Positions 1 through 7,743 of a stretch of 35,416 bases of DNA are shown here, in pieces. Each line of letters opens with the position of its first letter. Position 1 is the first letter of the stretch. Below the pieces are notes generated by a model that saw only the letters and a list, made by a program, of their open reading frames with translations, ran no database searches and had not been told where the DNA came from. The translations under genes and the position numbers were made by a program. The stretch lies in NCBI RefSeq assembly GCF_001562015.1, contig NZ_LASA01000119.1:1-35416 (forward strand), written 5' to 3'. This DNA is from Endozoicomonas arenosclerae. GTDB lineage: Bacteria > Pseudomonadota > Gammaproteobacteria > Pseudomonadales > Endozoicomonadaceae.

Positions 1-13
1 GAACAGATTTCGG

Positions 14-90
<77 letters not shown>

Positions 91-100
91 ACTATTACAA

Positions 101-127
101 CAGTAATTGATTACCAGACGATTACTG
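101..127 (+). repeat. spacer stem-loop between tRNA copies 1 and 2
   Basis: CAGTAAT (101-107) pairs with ATTACTG (121-127) around a 13-nt loop. The same hairpin occurs in the next two spacers, in the third with a compensatory base change, which suggests a structured RNA element, possibly a processing site in the tRNA transcript. Confidence 0.5.
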
Positions 128-139
128 AACAGATTTCGG

Positions 140-216
<77 letters not shown>

Positions 217-226
217 ACTATTACAA

Positions 227-253
227 CAGTAATTGATTACCAGACGATTACTG
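227..253 (+). repeat. spacer stem-loop between tRNA copies 2 and 3
   Basis: This is the same 7-bp inverted repeat as in the first spacer, CAGTAAT (227-233) with ATTACTG (247-253). The spacer is essentially identical to the first, as expected of a recent tandem duplication. Confidence 0.5.
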
Positions 254-265
254 AACAGATTTCGG

Positions 266-342
<77 letters not shown>

Positions 343-352
343 ACTATTACAA

Positions 353-379
353 CGGCAATTGACTACCAGACGTTTGCTG
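353..379 (+). repeat. spacer stem-loop between tRNA copies 3 and 4 (diverged, still paired)
   Basis: CGGCAAT (353-359) faces TTTGCTG (373-379). Compared with the first two spacers, one T-A pair has become C-G by changes on both sides and one A-T pair has become a G-T wobble, so pairing is kept while sequence changed. The outermost loop-side pair is lost (T-T). Confidence 0.5.
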
Positions 380-390
380 AAAAGATTTGA

Positions 391-467
<77 letters not shown>

Positions 468-473
468 AATAAT

Positions 474-501
474 AAGCCGGTTTATCCGGCTTTATTTTTT
501 T
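474..501 (+). terminator. Rho-independent terminator of the tRNA-fMet array
   Basis: A perfect 7-bp stem, AAGCCGG (474-480) with CCGGCTT (486-492), has a TTTAT loop and is followed by a run of T to 501. It lies seven bases after the last CCA and ends the tRNA transcript. Confidence 0.9.
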
Positions 502-582
502 GTGTAAAATTTTTCTTTGCCGCTCCCTGAAGCAAGCGGCATGAGAGATGATTAATGTTGTTCATGGCTGTTTGGAATCTCG

Positions 583-1482
583 ATGCAGAAACAAAAGGTC
601 AAATCACCCAACAAAACGGCACTTGTCGTTGAGGGTGGAGGAATGCGCGGCATTTTTTCTGCCGGCATTCTGGATGCCTTCATGGACAAACGCTATCGGC
701 AATTCGATGGCTTCTACGGTGTTTCAGCCGGCGCTCTCAACCTGGTTTCATTTATTGCGGGTCAACGAGGTCGTAACCTCGATATTTATACTGGCGCCTG
801 CCTGGAACCTCACTTCATCAGTCTAAAGCGACACATGAAAGGCAGTAACCTGTTTGATCTGGACTGGCTCTTCGACCGTATTCGCAGACAACATATGAAC
901 ATCGATAAATTCCGGAGCAATCTGCAGGGAAAAACGTTCACGATTGTCACCAGTTGCGCCAGCACAGGCTACCCGGTATACCACAACTTTGACGAGCACT
1001 TCGAGCTTGATCACCTGTTTACGGTACTCAAGGCATCCAGTGCACTTCCCATGATTTACCGCCAGGCCATTGCTATTGAAGGCAGAAACCATGTAGATGG
1101 CAGCCTCTCAGACCCCCTCCCTGTTATGAAAGCGGCTGAAGATGGTTATCAGAACATTTTCATTCTGCGCAGCCGTGAAAGTCAGTTCCGTAAAAAAGCT
1201 TCTTCGGCTAATCGCTTATTAGCCTGGCAGTTTAGAAAGCAGCCTGAACTGGCAGAACTGATTCGACAGCAGTACTCCATTTACAATGAAGCACTTGAGA
1301 ACATTGAACAGTTAAAGCAGGACGGCATTACCATTACTGAAATCGCTCCCGATGCCAGTCTAAGCTCTACCCGCAGCACGAGAGATCGTGCCCGTCTGGT
1401 GTCTGATTACCACAAAGGGTACTCAACCGGTTTCTCACTGCTGCAACAGCTCAATCAGGCAGAAGCACTCCAACCAGCCTGA
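583..1482 (+). CDS. patatin-like phospholipase, YjjU type
   Basis: This 299-residue protein is a predicted serine lipid acyl hydrolase. All patatin hallmarks are visible: the oxyanion-hole glycine loop GGGMRG at residues 18-23, the nucleophile elbow GVSAG at 46-50 (Ser48) and the DGS motif with Asp172 completing the Ser-Asp dyad. The overall pattern (early glycine loop, NLIDLDWL-like segment, ASSALP segment) resembles E. coli YjjU, a patatin-family protein of unknown physiological role. No signal peptide is visible, so it is probably cytoplasmic unless exported by another route; some patatins are secreted toxins such as ExoU, but the small size and YjjU likeness argue for a housekeeping enzyme. 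Only a weak GGAA-like ribosome site precedes the ATG. Confidence 0.88.
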   Translation: MQKQKVKSPNKTALVVEGGGMRGIFSAGILDAFMDKRYRQFDGFYGVSAGALNLVSFIAGQRGRNLDIYTGACLEPHFISLKRHMKGSNLFDLDWLFDRIRRQHMNIDKFRSNLQGKTFTIVTSCASTGYPVYHNFDEHFELDHLFTVLKASSALPMIYRQAIAIEGRNHVDGSLSDPLPVMKAAEDGYQNIFILRSRESQFRKKASSANRLLAWQFRKQPELAELIRQQYSIYNEALENIEQLKQDGITITEIAPDASLSSTRSTRDRARLVSDYHKGYSTGFSLLQQLNQAEALQPA

Positions 1483-1600
1483 TCTTTTCACTGATTTTAC
1501 ACTCCCTTTAGCCAAGCTCTCTGGCTTTCTTAACCATCCCTACTAGGCTTAGAAGTCTGTTGAACAAGCGATTGTCTCAATCCTTTCAGCAGACTAAGAC

Positions 1601-1635
1601 GCCTGTACTGACAACACCCAGCAGAACAGGCTTTT
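1601..1635 (+). terminator. weak candidate terminator after the patatin gene
   Basis: GCCTGT (1601-1606) pairs with ACAGGC (1626-1631) across a long 19-nt loop and is followed by only four T. A second imperfect inverted repeat lies just upstream (about 1549-1594). Either could separate the patatin and yajL transcripts, but the stems are short. Confidence 0.25.
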
Positions 1636-1673
1636 AACTTGCATTCAGAAGGCTCAACCGTAGAGGTTTCATT

Positions 1674-2252
1674 ATGCCAAGGCAGATTCTTGTTCCAGTT
1701 GCTGACGGTTGTGAGGAAATCGAAGCCGTTGTCATTATCGACTGTCTTCGCAGGGCTGGAGCCCAGGTCTCTGTTGCCGCCTGCACACCTGATGGCAACC
1801 TGGAGATAGAGGCTTCCAGAGGCGTCAAACTGATTGCCGACTGCCATATAGAATCCTGCCTGAATAAGAACTTTCATCTTATCGCCCTTCCTGGCGGTAT
1901 GCCCGGAGCAGCGAACCTTAGAGACAACCCTCACCTGACTGAACTGCTGCTTGAGCAACAAAAATCCCAACGCTGGTATGCCGCTATTTGTGCCTCCTCT
2001 GCGGTTGTACTGGCTCATCACTCTTTGCTCGATAATGTACGCGCTACTTGCTACCCCACTTTTTTTGATCAGCTCGAAGGTGCCCTGACACAACCCGAAA
2101 GTCCCGTAGTGGTTGACCAGAAAAACAGAGTCATAACCGCCCAGGGCCCAGGCAATGCCATGGGATTCAGCTTTGCCCTGATTGATGCAGTCTATGGCAA
2201 AGACGCCTACCGCCCTATTGCTAAACAGATGCTGGCAGACTGGGCTCTTTAA
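1674..2252 (+). CDS. yajL: DJ-1/PfpI family protein, YajL-like
   Basis: This 192-residue protein belongs to the DJ-1/ThiJ/PfpI superfamily. The reactive cysteine sits in the nucleophile elbow AICASSA (Cys106, the same number as in human DJ-1), and the conserved glutamate that lowers its pKa is in the N-terminal DGCEEIEA segment (Glu15). The DGNLEIEASRGVKL and LPGGMPGA segments follow the E. coli YajL pattern closely. YajL is linked to oxidative-stress defence and to repair or detoxification of glyoxal-type adducts; its exact chemistry is debated. A GAGG ribosome site precedes the ATG at proper spacing. The call at family level is firm; the assignment to YajL rather than another DJ-1 paralogue is likely. 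Confidence 0.86.
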   Translation: MPRQILVPVADGCEEIEAVVIIDCLRRAGAQVSVAACTPDGNLEIEASRGVKLIADCHIESCLNKNFHLIALPGGMPGAANLRDNPHLTELLLEQQKSQRWYAAICASSAVVLAHHSLLDNVRATCYPTFFDQLEGALTQPESPVVVDQKNRVITAQGPGNAMGFSFALIDAVYGKDAYRPIAKQMLADWAL

Positions 2253-2521
2253 AGACTCCAAACTCTGACTTTTATACAAGAGCAATGAATCAAATGAGTC
2301 GGAAAAACACACACCATCATAGGCCGACAGAGACATGAATCTCGTGGCAGTAAGTTCACTTAAATTTCTTTTATTGATTCTCTGGACTAAAGAAAATGAC
2401 GCTTTCTAATCCATATGAGGGCTTCCCTGATGGAAGGGAAATATGGTTTGATAAAAATAAGGGTTTAGAAAAAGCAGGCACGGACGCTAGCACTAATTAA
2501 TAAAGCCTTGAGGTAATCTTT

Positions 2522-2938
2522 ATGGAAAGCGTCATCATTCTCTTCCTCTGTGGACTGGCTCTTTATCAGCTGAGCCTGAGACAGGACAAGATGGCAGAAC
2601 AGATGATAGGCCAAACCTTCAACCGGTTTGAGCGACGTTACAACGACATCACCTACTCATGCCTGGACGCCATTGTCGTCAAGAAACAGCTTCATGGTTT
2701 CCCCTCTGTCCCGCTGGTGCCATCCGTTAACTACACGGTCAGAGCCTTATGCCTATCAGAAAGCAAGCACTGGTTCTGGTTTGACGCCAGCATCAGAAAT
2801 ATGAAGCTTTGCTCCAGCAGCATAACCCCCGCCTCCCTTCAGGAAGCTTGTGATGCCCTGAGCAACGACCCGGAAGTTTTGAGCCAATACTTCCCTGAGA
2901 AAAAAGAGAATAAAGCCAAAGCTGAAACCAGCACTTGA
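2522..2938 (+). CDS. small membrane-anchored protein of unknown function
   Basis: This 138-residue protein is not recognised. It opens with a short hydrophobic segment (about residues 3-17) that could be an N-terminal membrane anchor or an uncleaved signal, followed by a charged helix and a mixed domain with four cysteines (at about 47, 77, 97 and 109) and a tryptophan-rich WFWFD stretch. The C-terminus is lysine- and glutamate-rich. A good ribosome site, GAGGTAA, lies seven bases before the ATG, and a strong terminator follows at 2990, so it is probably a real single-gene unit. The cysteines might suggest an oxidising compartment, but that is inference only. Confidence 0.62.
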   Translation: MESVIILFLCGLALYQLSLRQDKMAEQMIGQTFNRFERRYNDITYSCLDAIVVKKQLHGFPSVPLVPSVNYTVRALCLSESKHWFWFDASIRNMKLCSSSITPASLQEACDALSNDPEVLSQYFPEKKENKAKAETST

Positions 2939-2989
2939 ATCTGTTACTCTACGGTCGATTCAATCCCCACTGACAACATGGATACCAGA

Positions 2990-3012
2990 AAACCGGCATT
3001 AAGCCGGTTTTT
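2990..3012 (+). terminator. Rho-independent terminator
   Basis: AAACCGGC (2990-2997) pairs with GCCGGTTT (3003-3010) around a 5-nt loop, with the T run continuing past the stem. It ends the transcript of the small membrane-protein gene 51 bases after its stop. Confidence 0.88.
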
Positions 3013-3077
3013 ATTGACTGCAAATAATCAACCCCGCCACAACTAACTAGCCAAATCACAATAGAAAGAAAAAGTTC

Positions 3078-3170
3078 ATGGAAAGCGTTTGGATTGCGCA
3101 ACTACTGCACGCGTATCTCACGTTCATGATTCGCAAGATACAAATAGGTAGGTTCAGAGAAGATCCGTAA
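3078..3170 (+). CDS. possible 30-residue peptide or small RNA
   Basis: A 30-codon frame opens with MESV, the same four residues as the protein at 2522, and the two genes share the first 11 bases of coding sequence. The purine-rich AGAAAAAG upstream is only a fair ribosome site. The frame is followed 37 bases later by a strong plus-strand terminator, and another terminator lies before it, so a short independent transcript is plausible. It could encode a peptide, be a decayed copy of the upstream gene's start, or be a small RNA with no coding role. Confidence 0.22.
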   Translation: MESVWIAQLLHAYLTFMIRKIQIGRFREDP

Positions 3171-3207
3171 GATAGATCCTGCAAACGTTCTAATGGTTCC
3201 TTTAGTC

Positions 3208-3237
3208 AGCCCTCTTCATTGAAGAGGGCTTTTTTTT
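3208..3237 (+). terminator. strong Rho-independent terminator without an obvious gene
   Basis: A perfect 10-bp stem, AGCCCTCTTC (3208-3217) with GAAGAGGGCT (3221-3230), has a 3-nt loop and eight T. The T tract is on the plus strand, so it does not serve fadD, which converges from the right. It must end a short plus-strand transcript starting after the terminator at 2990. Confidence 0.85.
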
Positions 3238-3267
3238 ACCTGTCCTAAACAACTTCTGATCGAGCTA

Positions 3268-4977
3268 TCACGAAGCCTTTTCCAGCTCTTCCTTGCGCAG
3301 ATCCTTACGAAGAATTTTACCAACCGGTGTCATAGGTAGCTCTGCACGAAACTCAATATCTTTGGGCACCTTGTACGCCGTCAGATGATCACGGCAATAA
3401 GCCACCACCTCTTCTTCCTTCAGGCCGCTGTCAGAAGGGATTACAAACAGTTTGATACGCTCACCCGTAACATCGTCTGGAATACCAATGGCTGCACAGT
3501 TTTCAACACGATCAAAACTGGCAACAACATCTTCAATCTCATTGGGGTAAACGTTAAAGCCCGAGACCAGAATCATGTCCTTGATCCTGTCGACAATTTC
3601 AATGAAACCGTCTTCTTTTATGATGGCCACATCACCGGTTTTCAGCCAGCCATCCTCTGAAAGCACTTCAGCCGTCGCTTCAGGCCTTTTCCAATACCCC
3701 TGCATGACCTGAGGCCCACGAACACACAGTTCACCTCTATCACCTACGGCTTGAGCTTCGCCTTCGTCATTAATTACTTTCAGTTCAGTACTGGGTACCG
3801 GAAGTCCAGCAGTACCCAGCTGAGCAATCTCACCGAATGGATTCATACAGACAGCCGGAGAGCACTCCGTCAAACCATAAGCTTCCGAGACATGACACCC
3901 CGTGAACTCCTGCCAGCGAATACCTGTTTCTTTCTGCAGGGCAGTTCCACCCGAAAGGGTTAACTTCAACTTGCTGAAATCACACTCCTTGAAATCAGGA
4001 TGATTCAGAAGGCTGACAAACAGCGTGTTCAGACCTATGAAACCAGTAAACTGCCAGGGTTTTATAAATTTGATAAAGGTTTTGGTATCCCTTGGATTGG
4101 CAATCAGTACATTCTGATTACCCATATAAGGCATACACAACAGATGAACGGTAAAAGCGTAGATGTGATAAAGAGGCAGCGGAGCCACAATAATTTCGCT
4201 GCCTACCTGTTGAACCGGCTGACCGTTTGCATCCAGCTGTGAGAGCACAGAACGCGCCTGAAGCATATTGGCAATCAGATTGCGCTGGGTCAAAACAGCC
4301 CCTTTAGCGACACCTGTAGTCCCCCCCGTATACTGGAGAACCGCCGGATCCTCTGGAGAAGGAGGATTCGCCAATGGAATGGTCTGACAAGCCTCACCCT
4401 TTGACAAAGCATCGCGAAAAGGCACAGCCTTTGGCAGATTAAAAGGTTCCACCATCTTTTTGACATGCTTGGCCGCAAAGTTGATCAGCGTTCTTTTAGC
4501 AAAAGGCAGCATATCCGCCACCCGGGTCACGATCAGATGCTCAATGCCGGTTTCTTCGACCACTTCTTCCACCAGATGGCCAAAGTTATCCATGAAAACC
4601 AAAGCTTTGGCCCCGGAATCATTGAACTGATGCAACATCTCCCGAGCTGTATAAAGCGGGTTGGTGTTCACAATGGTCAGACCCGCCCTGATCGCCCCAT
4701 AAACGGCTATGGGATACTGAAGCAGATTGGGCATTTGTATGGCTATGCGGTCACCTGGCTTCAGGGAAGTGTGTTCACGAAGGTAGTTGGCGAACTGCTG
4801 ACTGTAACGGTCTATGTCACCGTATGTCAGCGTATGACCTATACCCGTAAATGCCGGCCTGGAGGCATTTTTCTCAAGAAGGTCCTCAATGATGGCCAAA
4901 AGATTGGGGTAACGATCGGGATCGATGGTTTCAGCGACGCCTGCCGGACGCTTATCGCTCCAGAAAGATGCTTCCAT
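3268..4977 (-). CDS. fadD: long-chain-fatty-acid--CoA ligase
   Basis: This acyl-CoA synthetase activates long-chain fatty acids with ATP and CoA for beta-oxidation or lipid synthesis, at the cytoplasmic face of the inner membrane. With the start used here the protein has 569 residues (E. coli FadD has 561). Visible ANL-superfamily motifs are the P-loop YTGGTTGVAKG at 216-226, YGLTE at 367-371, GWLKTGD at 443-449, the FadD signature around DRIKDMILVSGFNVYP at 463-478, and the C-terminal lysine in GKILRK. The frame stays open upstream to 5052 with in-frame ATGs at 5004 and 5052, but only the ATG at 4977 lines up with the FadD N-terminus. It stands alone, divergent from the type III genes. Confidence 0.94.
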   Translation of the reverse strand: MEASFWSDKRPAGVAETIDPDRYPNLLAIIEDLLEKNASRPAFTGIGHTLTYGDIDRYSQQFANYLREHTSLKPGDRIAIQMPNLLQYPIAVYGAIRAGLTIVNTNPLYTAREMLHQFNDSGAKALVFMDNFGHLVEEVVEETGIEHLIVTRVADMLPFAKRTLINFAAKHVKKMVEPFNLPKAVPFRDALSKGEACQTIPLANPPSPEDPAVLQYTGGTTGVAKGAVLTQRNLIANMLQARSVLSQLDANGQPVQQVGSEIIVAPLPLYHIYAFTVHLLCMPYMGNQNVLIANPRDTKTFIKFIKPWQFTGFIGLNTLFVSLLNHPDFKECDFSKLKLTLSGGTALQKETGIRWQEFTGCHVSEAYGLTECSPAVCMNPFGEIAQLGTAGLPVPSTELKVINDEGEAQAVGDRGELCVRGPQVMQGYWKRPEATAEVLSEDGWLKTGDVAIIKEDGFIEIVDRIKDMILVSGFNVYPNEIEDVVASFDRVENCAAIGIPDDVTGERIKLFVIPSDSGLKEEEVVAYCRDHLTAYKVPKDIEFRAELPMTPVGKILRKDLRKEELEKAS

Positions 4978-5607
4978 AGTGCCTGCTCTCTTCTTGTTAT
5001 TCATGCTACGACACCGGCTTCCTTCAATTGGGACTGCCCGGATGCCGCACACATCTTTATTACTGAAAGAGTTTTCGCTCTGTGGGAGTCCTGCCGACTT
5101 CTGTCGTTAAACATCTGTCGGAAACACTCACCGGCTTTTTGCTCTTACAGCCGCTTGAGTGCATTTTAACCCATGACAAGGTATAGCGGGTTAAAACGCA
5201 CCTGCACATATAGCTGTATAGGGAGTGTGCAATCACCCTAAGGGGATTTACCAGCTATTTGATGACAGATTCTAACCTTATCAGTAGTTTGTTCGAAGAT
5301 GTAGATCAAAGAAACAGCTCTGGAAAAGATAAGTAGTTTCACTTAACCTAATATTTAAATCGCCTGAAAATCGAAGTTTCTATGATCTTTATCAGGGAAA
5401 AGGCAACCCTAACAGACTATTTCACTTTCTTACTTCCAGACCGATGAAATGAGATAGACCCAGGGAAAGCGCAGGAAAATCATTGTTCAGCTTCAGTTGC
5501 GAGATGATTTTCATGATTGAAAGGACGATCACTTTGCCATCCACCAGCCTTGGAAAGCGATACTTCGACACTCGAAACCCTACCCATCTGACTCCGGGTA
5601 GCTGGTC
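4978..5607. other. divergent intergenic region between fadD and sctD
   Basis: These 630 bases must hold the promoters of fadD and of the type III block. I see an AT-rich centre (5260-5400), two inverted repeats (5164-5196 and 5203-5231), a 24-codon frame at 5262-5336, and a 35-codon frame at 5504-5611 whose TGA overlaps the sctD start as ATGA. None is convincing as a gene. No clear sigma-70 promoter could be picked by eye. Confidence 0.5.
5164..5196. promoter_or_regulatory. 9-bp inverted repeat, possible operator
   Basis: TTTTAACCC (5164-5172) and GGGTTAAAA (5188-5196) form a perfect inverted repeat with a 15-nt centre. It lies between fadD and sctD, about 190 bases before the fadD start. 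The half-site spacing of roughly two helix turns would suit a dimeric repressor; a weak RNA hairpin is the alternative. Confidence 0.3.
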
Positions 5608-7128
5608 ATGATTGAGTTTTACCTGAAAATTCTCTCCGGCAATCACCAGGGCGCCGAAATCCCCCTTGAGCCTGGTAGTCATACTCTGGGTAAGGGTGAT
5701 CAATGCGATCTGGTATTAACCGACGATTCACTCAGTGACCTGGAACTGACAATTAACATCAGTCCGGAAGGACAATTGAGTATTGTCTGTCATTCAGAAG
5801 AAGGCCTGCTATATAGCAACGGCACCCCCCAAGGCTCTGAAACTCATACTCAACCTTTCGACATCATCACCTCCAGCCAGCTGTTTTTTTCACTGGGCCC
5901 TGTTGATGCCGACTGGCCCGACCAACCTCTTCCAGAACTCCAGCGGCCTGAACCGGAGCCAGAAGAGCCAGAGCCCGAAGAAGACCCGGACCTGGAAATT
6001 GATGATGACGATGAGTTCCCAGACGCTCCCGATGGGCTTTTTGATGACGAAGATAATGAAGTAGACAGAGATAATCTCAACAGCCTGGACGAAGATCTGG
6101 CGGGGCTGGACATTCCAGACTCCAATGATAATGAAGGGGATGAGGAAAGTGATGAAGAGGATGATGAAGAAGCCTTTGAAAATCCTCTTAAAAACATCGA
6201 CCGTAAATGGCTGATTGGTGTACCTGCGGGTATTTTCACCTTCTTCCTGTTATTGATACTGTTTCTTTCCGGTGGATCTGACGACGAGCTACCCGAGCTT
6301 AGCCATCTGGACCAAGCCAAACAGATTCGCAATCAGTTAAATCAGAAAAACGTCAAACTGAAAGAACTGCCTGACCAGAGCATTCTGATCTCTGGCTATA
6401 CCCTGACAATGAATGACAAGCAAACCATCCAGAGGGAGCTGCGTGAAAAAGGGATTCCCTTCAGCTCACAACTGGTTGTCATGAGTGAATTAAGGGCGAA
6501 TGCCGACGCCCTGCTGAAAAACCAGGGACACAAATCTCTGAGTCTGGAGCTGGATAACTCTCCCGGCTCTCTTGTTATGACCGGCTACGTCCCTAGTTCT
6601 GAAGAACTTCAGAAAATCATTGCTGCCCTTAAGCAGGAGGTTCACGGCCTGGTTTCCATTGTTGATCAGGTAGAAAATCAGGCCGGCAGACTCAACACCC
6701 TCAAGTCGATGCTCAGGGAAAAAGGTCTGAGTCCCCGCATACATTTAATACAAAAACCCAACCAGATCACTTTAGAAGGCCACCTATTGGACGATGAACA
6801 GGTATATAACCTGAACGATGTGGTCACGCGTTTCAGAAAACGTTATGGCAATCAGCCGCAACTAAGGCTGGCTACCAAATCTGCCGGGGCTCCAGCCAAA
6901 GTGATCAACACACCACTGGCTCCTTCCTTGAAGATTCGGGCAGTCAGTATGGGAAGAGTGCCCTTTGTGACCATGCAAGACGGGGCAAAATACCTGATCG
7001 GCGCAAAACTGGCCAACGGGTATATAATTGAAGATATTAACCTTGAGTATCTTTTATTATCAAAAGGCACAGATCGGATTAAATATCGTCTTGGAGGGAA
7101 AAGTGAAGGATCAACAAACCGACAATGA
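5608..7128 (+). CDS. sctD: type III secretion inner-membrane ring protein SctD (YscD family)
   Basis: This 506-residue single-pass protein forms the outer of the two inner-membrane rings of the injectisome basal body. Order of parts: a cytoplasmic FHA-like domain (about 1-100), a very acidic Asp/Glu/Pro linker (108-192), one membrane span (about 203-221), then the periplasmic ring-building domains ending in the YscD-type KYLIGAKLANGYIIEDI segment. Yersinia YscD is about 419 residues, so most of the extra length is the acidic linker. The start is fixed by an in-frame TAG at 5599. It heads a block in the order yscD-E-F-G. No other core genes (SctN, SctV, SctC, SctJ) are in the window, so the remaining machinery must be encoded elsewhere. 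Confidence 0.88.
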   Translation: MIEFYLKILSGNHQGAEIPLEPGSHTLGKGDQCDLVLTDDSLSDLELTINISPEGQLSIVCHSEEGLLYSNGTPQGSETHTQPFDIITSSQLFFSLGPVDADWPDQPLPELQRPEPEPEEPEPEEDPDLEIDDDDEFPDAPDGLFDDEDNEVDRDNLNSLDEDLAGLDIPDSNDNEGDEESDEEDDEEAFENPLKNIDRKWLIGVPAGIFTFFLLLILFLSGGSDDELPELSHLDQAKQIRNQLNQKNVKLKELPDQSILISGYTLTMNDKQTIQRELREKGIPFSSQLVVMSELRANADALLKNQGHKSLSLELDNSPGSLVMTGYVPSSEELQKIIAALKQEVHGLVSIVDQVENQAGRLNTLKSMLREKGLSPRIHLIQKPNQITLEGHLLDDEQVYNLNDVVTRFRKRYGNQPQLRLATKSAGAPAKVINTPLAPSLKIRAVSMGRVPFVTMQDGAKYLIGAKLANGYIIEDINLEYLLLSKGTDRIKYRLGGKSEGSTNRQ

Positions 7129-7357
7129 GAAAGTCCATCTCTCAGACCTCGAAGATCGCCTGATTCTTGACACTCAAGGCGAACTCAGGGAGCAGGTTCT
7201 CAAGGAGCTGGTTGATGAAGCATTTCGCCTCAAGGCCGCTCGCGACAAAGGACTCTCTCCTGACGAATTTGAAACGAACGACAAAATGATAACCGCACTG
7301 ATGGCCGCAGCAGAAGTCGTTGATAAGACCTGGAATACTCATCATAAAAAACACTGA
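7103..7357 (+). CDS. type III needle chaperone, YscE/PscE-like (GTG start)
   Basis: This 84-residue, highly charged helical protein sits exactly where yscE lies in Yersinia, between sctD and the needle gene. In Yersinia and Pseudomonas, YscE/PscE pairs with YscG/PscG to hold the needle subunit monomeric in the cytoplasm. The pattern of a short LEDRL segment, a long LREQVLKELVDEAFRLKAA helix, then a second helix fits that family, although the protein is longer than the usual 66-67 residues. I chose the GTG at 7103 because a strong GGAGG lies just upstream; the frame is open back to an ATG at 7028 deep inside sctD. The start overlaps the sctD end by 26 bases, implying translational coupling. 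Confidence 0.72.
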   Translation: MKDQQTDNEKVHLSDLEDRLILDTQGELREQVLKELVDEAFRLKAARDKGLSPDEFETNDKMITALMAAAEVVDKTWNTHHKKH

Positions 7358-7405
7358 CTAGAAGCCATCTGACGGCTAGAGTGCGATCCAACAGGGAGAA
7401 GGATC

Positions 7406-7660
7406 ATGTCAACCGGACAACAGGGAACGCCAGGCGCTAACCAGTTTAATTTTGATCATGTGCAGTCTGTTTTTGGCAAGACAGCTGAGACACTTGACCA
7501 GAACCTGAAAACCAAAATCACCAACATGGACCCGAACAACACCAAGGATATGGTGGAATTTCAGGTCGAATTCAACAAGTACATGATCATTGAAGGTTTG
7601 AGATCCAGTATCATCAAATCAATCAAGGACACCCTTCAAAGTATTATCCAGAAGTTATAA
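7406..7660 (+). CDS. sctF: type III secretion needle subunit SctF (YscF/PscF family)
   Basis: This 84-residue protein is predicted to polymerise into the hollow needle of the injectisome. The length and layout match the family: a flexible polar N-terminus, a first helix, a Pro-Asn turn near the middle (MDPNN), then a long second helix ending in IIKSIKDTLQSIIQKL, which parallels the YscF terminus (RSMKDLMQGILQK). A good ribosome site, GGGAGAAGGA, precedes the ATG. Its two presumed chaperones flank it, as in Yersinia and Pseudomonas. Confidence 0.88.
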   Translation: MSTGQQGTPGANQFNFDHVQSVFGKTAETLDQNLKTKITNMDPNNTKDMVEFQVEFNKYMIIEGLRSSIIKSIKDTLQSIIQKL

Positions 7661-7743
7661 GGCGGGCACATTACCCGAACCGAAAACCGTTGCTGAGTCT
7701 GAAATTTTGACATTTTCACGGTGACCAGAAAGAGGCTTGAACC

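Noticed and set aside
1530-2336. A 268-codon minus-strand frame opposite yajL
   Set aside because: It is the antisense shadow of a well-recognised DJ-1 family gene.
2396-2500. A 34-codon plus-strand frame before the gene at 2522
   Set aside because: It has no convincing ribosome site and no recognisable sequence; it is kept only as a remote possibility for a small peptide.
3208-3237. The hairpin at 3208 as the fadD terminator
   Set aside because: The T tract is on the plus strand; on the minus strand the hairpin is followed by GACTAAAGG, which is no T run.
5262-5336. A 24-codon plus-strand frame beginning MTDSNLISSLFEDVD
   Set aside because: It is too short and lacks a spaced ribosome site; it could be the remnant of a gene start, but nothing supports it.
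5422-5703. A 93-codon minus-strand frame in the fadD-sctD region
   Set aside because: It overlaps the conserved N-terminal FHA region of sctD on the opposite strand and resembles no family.
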